Of a stretch of 43,362 nt of DNA, positions 39,201 to 43,362 are shown in pieces. The notes below the pieces were generated by a model. It was not told the origin of the DNA. It did no database searches and was given only the letters and a program-made list of their open reading frames with translations. The position numbers and the translations under genes are program-made. Origin of the DNA: VRUE01 sp036406595 (GTDB lineage: Bacteria > Actinomycetota > Thermoleophilia > Solirubrobacterales > 70-9). The stretch is from NCBI GenBank assembly GCA_036406595.1, contig DASXAR010000033.1:1-43362 (forward strand), given 5' to 3'. How positions within the stretch are numbered: the stretch's first letter is position 1; each line of letters opens with the position of its first letter.

Positions 39201-39944
39201 ATGCACGAGATCATCACCCAGTACTTCGACATCTCGCAGATGTCGAAACACTTCGACGAGGTCCTCAACGGCTTCGTCATCACCCTCGAACTCTCCGTCA
39301 TAGCCGGTGCGCTTGCCCTCCTCTGGGGATTGATCCTGTCGCTGCTCCGGCAGCTGCCCGGCAGGCCGCTCGCACCGATTCGGTTGCTGGCAATCGCCTA
39401 CATCGACGTCTTCCGGGGGATCCCGCTGCTGATGGTGATCCTTCTGATCTCGGGCAGCCTCGCCTTCCTGCCGCTGCCCGACGCCTTCACGATCCCCCAC
39501 TGGTTCGGCAAACCGGACTCCTTCTGGTACGGCGTGATGGCGCTGACGATCACCTATGGCGCCTACATGGCCGAGGTGTACCGGGCCGGGATAGAAGCGG
39601 TCCCGACCGGGCAGATGGAAGCGGCACGCTCGCTTGGAATGAGCCATCGCCAGGCAATGCGCAACGTGATCGTCCCGCAGGCCGTGCGCAAGGTGTTCGC
39701 GCCCCTTCTCAACGACTTCATCGCGCTGATGAAGGACACGACGCTGGTCGGCGTGATCGCCCTCAACGAGGTGGCCCTGGTCGGCAGGGACATCCAGGGC
39801 AAGGCCTTCAACAGCTCGGCGCTGACCCTCGGCGCGATCATGTTCCTGATCGTCACGCTGCCGCTCGCCCGCCTGGTCGACAAGCTGATCTCCCGCGAGC
39901 AGAGCCGCTTCAGCCGCGGCGCGCCGCGGGTCGAGGCGCTGTGA
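39201..39944 (+). CDS. amino-acid ABC transporter permease
   Basis: 247 residues of the HisMQ/GlnP type. FDEVLNGFVITLELSVIAGA starts the membrane domain, and EAARSLGMSHRQAMRNVIVP is the EAA loop that contacts the ATPase. FRGIPLLMVILLISG and LNDFIALMKDTTLVGVIAL are typical segments. A single permease gene implies a homodimer. AGGAGA lies 6 nt before the ATG. Its stop overlaps the ATPase GTG start (GTGA). Confidence 0.93.
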   Translation: MHEIITQYFDISQMSKHFDEVLNGFVITLELSVIAGALALLWGLILSLLRQLPGRPLAPIRLLAIAYIDVFRGIPLLMVILLISGSLAFLPLPDAFTIPHWFGKPDSFWYGVMALTITYGAYMAEVYRAGIEAVPTGQMEAARSLGMSHRQAMRNVIVPQAVRKVFAPLLNDFIALMKDTTLVGVIALNEVALVGRDIQGKAFNSSALTLGAIMFLIVTLPLARLVDKLISREQSRFSRGAPRVEAL

Positions 39945-40759
39945 AGGAGCGAACCGAGCTGACGGATCCCGTGACGGCAGATGACGGCTCGGCCTACGAC
40001 GGATCGCTGCTGAGGCTGGAGGGGGTCCACAAACGCTTCGGCGACCTCGAGGTCCTCAGGGGCATCGACCTGGAGGTGAAGCGGGGCGAAGTCGTCTGCG
40101 TGATCGGCCCGAGCGGCTCCGGGAAGAGCACCCTGTTGCGCTGCGTCAACCTGCTCGAGCCGCCCGAGGAGGGCAACATCTATCTCGAGGGGCGCTCGAT
40201 CTGCAAGGGACCGAGGGCGCCTTCCGGAGAGACGGGCTGGCAGCTCGACTACGTGCGCCAGCGGGTCGGGATCGTCTTCCAGCAGTTCAACCTCTTCCCC
40301 CACCGGACGGCGCTGGAGAACGTCACGATGGCACCGGAAAAGGTCCTTGGCCGCTCCGGCGAGGAGGCGAGGGGGAAGGCCGTCGACCTGCTCGAGCGGG
40401 TCGGCCTCGGCGACAAGCTCGACCAGTACCCGGAACGGCTCTCGGGAGGCCAGCAGCAGCGGGTCGCGATCGCCAGGGCCCTTGCAATGGACCCACACCT
40501 GATGCTCTTCGACGAGGTGACGAGCGCCCTCGACCCGGAGCTGGTCAAGGAGGTGCTCGACGTGATGCGCGAACTTGTCTCCGAGGGGATGACGATGATC
40601 GTCGTTACCCACGAGATGGGGTTCGCCCGCGACGTCGGAGACCGAGTCCTCTTCCTCGACGGCGGCGTGATCGTCGAGCAGGGCCAGCCGTCGCGGGTTC
40701 TCGAGGATCCCCAGCAGGAGCGGACGAAGCGCTTCCTCGGGCTCGTGCTCGACCGCTGA
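39941..40759 (+). CDS. amino-acid ABC transporter ATP-binding protein
   Basis: 272 residues. The Walker A GPSGSGKST, the Q-loop FQQFNLFPHRTALENV, the signature LSGGQQQRVAIARALAMDP, the Walker B LMLFDEVTSALD and the H-loop VVTHEMGFA are all intact. It powers the importer encoded with it. An N-terminal extension of about 20 residues precedes LLRLEGVHKRFGDLEVLRG. The start is GTG at 39941. It converges tail-to-tail on cysO with only 5 nt between stops. Confidence 0.95.
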   Translation: MKERTELTDPVTADDGSAYDGSLLRLEGVHKRFGDLEVLRGIDLEVKRGEVVCVIGPSGSGKSTLLRCVNLLEPPEEGNIYLEGRSICKGPRAPSGETGWQLDYVRQRVGIVFQQFNLFPHRTALENVTMAPEKVLGRSGEEARGKAVDLLERVGLGDKLDQYPERLSGGQQQRVAIARALAMDPHLMLFDEVTSALDPELVKEVLDVMRELVSEGMTMIVVTHEMGFARDVGDRVLFLDGGVIVEQGQPSRVLEDPQQERTKRFLGLVLDR

Positions 40760-40770
40760 GCGGCTCAGCG
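40754..40770. terminator. palindrome spanning two convergent stop codons
   Basis: CGCTGAGC-G-GCTCAGCG is a perfect 8-bp inverted repeat with a 1-nt centre. It contains the TGA of the ABC ATPase gene (plus) and the TGA of cysO (minus). It may act as a small two-way terminator or simply reflect symmetric coding ends. Confidence 0.5.
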
Positions 40771-41040
40771 CCCGCCGGCCATCGCCGGCAGGATGACCAC
40801 CGTGTCGCTGTCGGCGACCGAGGTGTCGAGGCCGTCGAGGACGCGCACGTCCTCGTCGTTGAGATAGACGTTGACGAAGCGGTTGAGGTCGCCGTCCTCG
40901 CCGAACAGCTGCGACTGCGTGTCGGGGTGCTGCGCCGTCAGCGTCCTAAGCACCTCGCCGACGCTGGCGCCGCCGGCCTCGACCTCGGGCTGGCCGCCCG
41001 TCTGGGGTCGCAGCACCGGTGGGATCTTCACGGTCGCCAT
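40765..41040 (-). CDS. cysO: CysO-like sulfur-carrier protein (ubiquitin fold, MoaD/ThiS family)
   Basis: 91 residues. MATVKIPPVLRPQTGGQPEV and RFVNVYLNDEDVRVLDGLDT closely resemble mycobacterial CysO, a beta-grasp carrier whose C-terminal Gly-Gly is adenylated and turned into a thiocarboxylate. Here the C-terminus is VVILPAMAGGR: the Gly89-Gly90 pair is followed by one extra Arg. Activation would therefore need removal of Arg91, plausibly by the JAMM protease Mec. The ATG at 41038-41040 is preceded by AGGATCACGCG. A structured element separates it from the activating enzyme upstream. Confidence 0.9.
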   Translation of the reverse strand: MATVKIPPVLRPQTGGQPEVEAGGASVGEVLRTLTAQHPDTQSQLFGEDGDLNRFVNVYLNDEDVRVLDGLDTSVADSDTVVILPAMAGGR

Positions 41041-41053
41041 CGCGTGATCCTAT

Positions 41054-41178
41054 TTGAGGCGGCGAAAACCGAGCAGCTCGGCGGACGCAGGGAGGATGGC
41101 GAGGTGAGCGCACTTAGGTGCGTGGCCCGAGCCACCCGACCGAGGACTCCGAGATGCGATGGCTTGCAGCCGCCTCAA
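41054..41178. repeat. structured dispersed element, copy 2
   Basis: The outer arms TTGAGGCGGC (41054-41063) and GCCGCCTCAA (41169-41178) pair perfectly over 10 bp. They share no sequence with the arms of the copy at 35564. The inner parts match that copy: GCGGACGCAG, hairpin GCGCAC/GTGCGT (41108-41113 with 41118-41123), and CCGACCGAGGA...GAGATGCGATGGCT to about 41164. The middle helix has changed on both sides (GGATGGC with GCCACCC, 41094-41100 and 41131-41137). The right arm contains the stop of the rhodanese-ThiF gene, and the left arm lies just before the cysO ribosome-binding region. Confidence 0.8.
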
Positions 41179-42335
41179 CCGGCGCAGAAGAGCTCGTAGT
41201 CGGGGAACCTGCCGAGGTCCTCGTCGGCGATCTCGGGCGCGTTCTCGCCGCAGATCGGGCAGTTGGGGTCGCGCCGCACCTTGAGCTCGGTGAAGCGCGT
41301 GCTGAGCGCCTCGAAGAGGAGCAGGCGGCCGATCAGAGGCTCGCCGATCCCGAGGACGAGCTTCAGCACCTCGTTCGCCTGTAGCAGGCCCATCGTGCCG
41401 GCCATCGCGCCGAGCACGCCGTTGGCCGAGCAGCTCGGCGCCAGCTCCGCCGGCGGCGGGGTCGGGTAGAGGCAGCGGTAGCAGGGGCCCTCGAAGGGGA
41501 CGAAGGTCGAGATCTGCCCGTCGAAGCTGAGGATCGAGGCGGAGACGACCGGCTTGCGCAGCCGCACCGAGGCATCGTTCAGCAGGTACCTGGTCGGGAA
41601 ATTGTCGGCGCCGTCGACGATCACGTCGTAGTCGCCGATGATCTCGATGACGTTCTCGGCGGTCATGCGGCCGCGGTGCTCGACGACGTCGACGTCGGGG
41701 TTCAGCCCTTCGATCGTCAGTCGTGCCGACTCGGTCTTCGGCATGCCGATCCGCTCTGTGCTGTGGATCACCTGGCGCTGCAGGTTGGAGGCGTCGACCA
41801 CGTCGTCGTCGACGAGCCCCAGCGTGCCGATTCCCGCTGCCGCCAGGTAGAGCGCGGTCGGCGCGCCGAGCCCGCCGGCGCCGACCAGCAGCACCTTTGC
41901 GTTCAGCATCTTCAGCTGGCCGTCGACCCCGACCTCGGGGAGCAGGATGTGGCGCGAGTAGCGGTCGCGTTGCTCGGGAGTGAGGCCCGAAGCCGCGACC
42001 ACCGGCAGGCCCTGCTCCTGCCAGGCAAGGATCCCGCCCGCCATCGAGGCGACGTCCTCGTAGCCCAGAGCCTCGAGCTGTTCGGCGGCCTTGTAGGAGC
42101 GGTTGCCGCTGCGGCAATAGAGGATCGTGCGCGCCGACTTGTCGGGGGCCGCCGCGGCGATCTCGTCGGCGAGCAGGCCCGGGGGGACGAGCTTGCCGCC
42201 CTCGAGGTGGGCCTCCTGGTACTCGTGCGGCTCACGTGTGTCGATCAGGACGACGTCGCCCCCCTCGATCTCCGCCGCCGCCTCAAACGGCTCGATCTCC
42301 TCGATCCGTGGTTTCGCCTGCGCGCTCGTAGCCAT
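41175..42335 (-). CDS. sulfur-carrier activating enzyme: N-terminal rhodanese plus ThiF/MoeB domain
   Basis: 386 residues. A rhodanese domain (about 10-110) has the active-site loop C74-R-S-G-N-R-S. A ThiF/MoeB adenylyltransferase domain (about 120-370) follows, with VLLVGAGGLGAPTALYLAAA, DDDVVDASNLQRQVIHSTE and DGADNFPTRYLLND. Two CxxC pairs (CYRCLYP, CPICGE) bind zinc, and a cysteine lies in SCSANGVLG. It should adenylate the C-terminus of CysO and transfer sulfur from the rhodanese cysteine. Mycobacterial MoeZ has the same domains in reverse order. AGGAGA precedes the ATG at 42335, and the shared 18-nt operator lies 34-51 nt upstream. Confidence 0.9.
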   Translation of the reverse strand: MATSAQAKPRIEEIEPFEAAAEIEGGDVVLIDTREPHEYQEAHLEGGKLVPPGLLADEIAAAAPDKSARTILYCRSGNRSYKAAEQLEALGYEDVASMAGGILAWQEQGLPVVAASGLTPEQRDRYSRHILLPEVGVDGQLKMLNAKVLLVGAGGLGAPTALYLAAAGIGTLGLVDDDVVDASNLQRQVIHSTERIGMPKTESARLTIEGLNPDVDVVEHRGRMTAENVIEIIGDYDVIVDGADNFPTRYLLNDASVRLRKPVVSASILSFDGQISTFVPFEGPCYRCLYPTPPPAELAPSCSANGVLGAMAGTMGLLQANEVLKLVLGIGEPLIGRLLLFEALSTRFTELKVRRDPNCPICGENAPEIADEDLGRFPDYELFCAG

Positions 42336-42368
42336 GCTTCTCCTAAATACCCGAAACCTGATCCGCTT

Positions 42369-42386
42369 TTACTTCAAAAAGTATAG
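42369..42386 (-). promoter_or_regulatory. shared promoter/operator upstream of rhodanese-ThiF gene
   Basis: The minus strand reads CTATACTTTTTGAAGTAA, identical over 18 nt to the site before cysM at 38147-38164. It contains TATACT and the TACTT/AAGTA dyad. The sequence around it differs, so the 18 nt are likely conserved by function. It would start transcription about 40 nt before the ATG. Confidence 0.7.
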
Positions 42387-42434
42387 CGAGAACTCCAAGG
42401 GCCCCGGATCACCGGCGGTCCCGCAGGACGCCAA

Positions 42435-42493
42435 GGCCCCCGGCGAGGGGGCCGGCCACCCGAATGCCCGAGGGAGCAGGCGACCCGAATGCC
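42435..42493. repeat. hairpin and 11-bp direct repeats downstream of htpX
   Basis: GGCCCCC-GGCGA-GGGGGCC (42435-42453) is a 7-bp hairpin, followed by ACCCGAATGCC at 42458-42468 and again at 42483-42493. The region starts 13 nt after the htpX stop (minus) and could end its transcript. It has a loose resemblance to the structured elements, but its outer arms do not pair well, so I do not call it a copy. Confidence 0.6.
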
Positions 42494-42506
42494 GTGGGGA
42501 ACCGGG

Positions 42507-43362
42507 CTAGCCGAGGCTCGGCCGCATCTGGCGCAGCCGCCTCACCCGCTCCTCGATCGGCGGGTGGGTGGAGACCAGGTTGGAGAGCCCGCGGCCCGAG
42601 AACGGCCTGACTATGTAGAGCGGCTCGGCCGCCTGGTTGACTTCCATCGGCATCTCCTTGGCCCCCTGCTCGAGGCGCAGCAGCGCGCTGGCCAGGGACT
42701 CGGGGTTGCCGCAGATCTGCGCGCCGCCTGCGTCGGCCGCGTACTCGCGCTGGCGCGAGATCGCGAGCTGGATGATGCTCGCTGCGAGCGGAGCCAGCAG
42801 GACGAGGGCGATCGCCGCGATCGCCCCGAGCGGCGACTCGTCGTCGCCGCCGAACCACAGCAGCATGTAGGCGAGATAGGTGATCGCGGCGCCGATCGCC
42901 GAAGCGACCGACTGGATCAGGATGTCCCGGTGCTTTACGTGGGCAAGCTCGTGGGCGAGGACGCCGCGCAGCTCGTCCTCGGAGAGCAGCTTGGTGATCC
43001 CCTGGGTGACGGCGACGGCGGCGTGCTTGGGGTTGCGGCCGGTCGCGAAGGCGTTGGGCTGTTCCTGGGGGATCATGTAGAGGCGCGGCATCGGCAGGTC
43101 GGCGCGCGTCGTCAGTTCGCGCACGATCTGGTAGAGCCGCGGCGCTTCCGACTCCTCGATCGGCTTGGCTCGACTCATCGCCAGCGCCATCTTGTCGCTG
43201 AAGAAGTAGGAGCCGAGGTTGATCAGCAGGGCGATGCCGAGGAAGAGGGCAGCGGTGCTGGGGCCGCCGATCAGGGCGCCGATCACGACCAGCAGGCCCG
43301 AGAGCGAGGCCAACAGGATCGTCGTCCGCAGGGTGGCGCCGAAGGTGGACTGCTTGGTGGTG
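42507..43362 (-). CDS. htpX: HtpX-like membrane zinc metalloprotease (M48B; N-terminus outside window)
   Basis: 284 residues are present, and the frame is open to the window edge. The catalytic motif VLAHELAHVKHRD (HExxH) and the third ligand in REYAADAGGAQICGN are intact. Membrane segments include GLLVVIGALIGGPSTAALFL, ASAIGAAITYLAYMLLWF and AIAAIALVLLAPLAASIIQL. The edge reads TTKQSTFGATLRTTILLASL, as in actinobacterial HtpX starting a few residues earlier, so the TTG at 43313 is not the start. HtpX degrades misfolded membrane proteins with the active site facing the cytoplasm. Confidence 0.95.
   Translation of the reverse strand, partial: TTKQSTFGATLRTTILLASLSGLLVVIGALIGGPSTAALFLGIALLINLGSYFFSDKMALAMSRAKPIEESEAPRLYQIVRELTTRADLPMPRLYMIPQEQPNAFATGRNPKHAAVAVTQGITKLLSEDELRGVLAHELAHVKHRDILIQSVASAIGAAITYLAYMLLWFGGDDESPLGAIAAIALVLLAPLAASIIQLAISRQREYAADAGGAQICGNPESLASALLRLEQGAKEMPMEVNQAAEPLYIVRPFSGRGLSNLVSTHPPIEERVRRLRQMRPSLG

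Noticed and set aside
42435..42493. A fourth copy of the structured element
   Set aside because: It has a hairpin and repeats downstream of htpX, but the conserved 5' and 3' blocks are not recognisable and the outer arms do not pair properly.
1..43362. Prophage, insertion sequence, toxin-antitoxin or defence island
   Set aside because: No transposase, integrase, phage structural, restriction or toxin-type protein was recognised. Apart from the decayed locus around 12455-12851, the window is intact chromosomal genes.

Overview
This is a high-GC bacterial chromosome segment. Gene order and gene content point to an actinobacterium, most likely the Thermoleophilia/Solirubrobacterales lineage: the rplM-rpsI-glmM-glmS block continues through acpS, nnr and alr towards infA; a ydaO-type c-di-AMP riboswitch sits in front of an M23 cell-wall hydrolase; guaA is next to a guaB3-type gene; and there is a mycobacterial-style CysO/CysM/Mec sulfur-carrier set. 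The lineage is inferred from these features, not measured. Genes are densely packed, with many 1-4 nt stop/start overlaps (ATGA, GTGA, TGATG) and frequent GTG or TTG starts.

Layout. 1-11193 (minus): one long housekeeping operon running rplM, rpsI (with a large acidic N-terminal extension), glmM, glmS, a DUF3352 lipoprotein, acpS, nnr, a CBS-pair protein, alr, a CCA-adding/poly(A) polymerase-type enzyme, and infA at the window edge. 11194-13712: a divergent promoter, the c-di-AMP riboswitch and its M23 peptidase (plus), then a decayed Fur-like/ZIP metal-homeostasis remnant with a 19-bp frameshifting duplication. It faces a possible GxGD-type membrane protease gene that carries two large palindromes. 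13732-20507 (minus): guaA, guaB3, pfkB-type kinase, D,D-carboxypeptidase, LysM protein, pyrF and HU. 20583-23942 (minus): pmbA and tldD, a 74-residue protein and a Roadblock-like protein. 24113-26911: a short repeat region, a CDF metal transporter, rdgB, rph and an orphan Flp-type pilin.

27037-36446 (plus): a GH26-like secreted glycosidase, a GT4 glycosyltransferase, a coiled-coil protein, nadB, hyuA/hyuB, a DUF1802 protein and a peptidase-MA-like protein lacking HExxH. 36439-42335: a sulfur module made of DUF2007, mec and cysM (minus), a polar amino-acid ABC importer (plus), cysO and a rhodanese-ThiF activating enzyme (minus). cysM and the rhodanese-ThiF gene share an identical 18-nt promoter/operator sequence, which suggests co-regulation. 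The module predicts sulfur loading of CysO, cysteine formation on CysO by CysM and release by Mec, with an importer possibly for cystine or cysteine. 42507-end: htpX.

The most interesting non-coding signal is a dispersed structured element of about 125-165 nt (16580-16744, 35564-35689, 41054-41178). It has conserved inner blocks, but its outer stem is different in sequence in each copy and complementary in every one. No tRNA, rRNA, CRISPR array, insertion sequence, prophage or recognised defence system was found.
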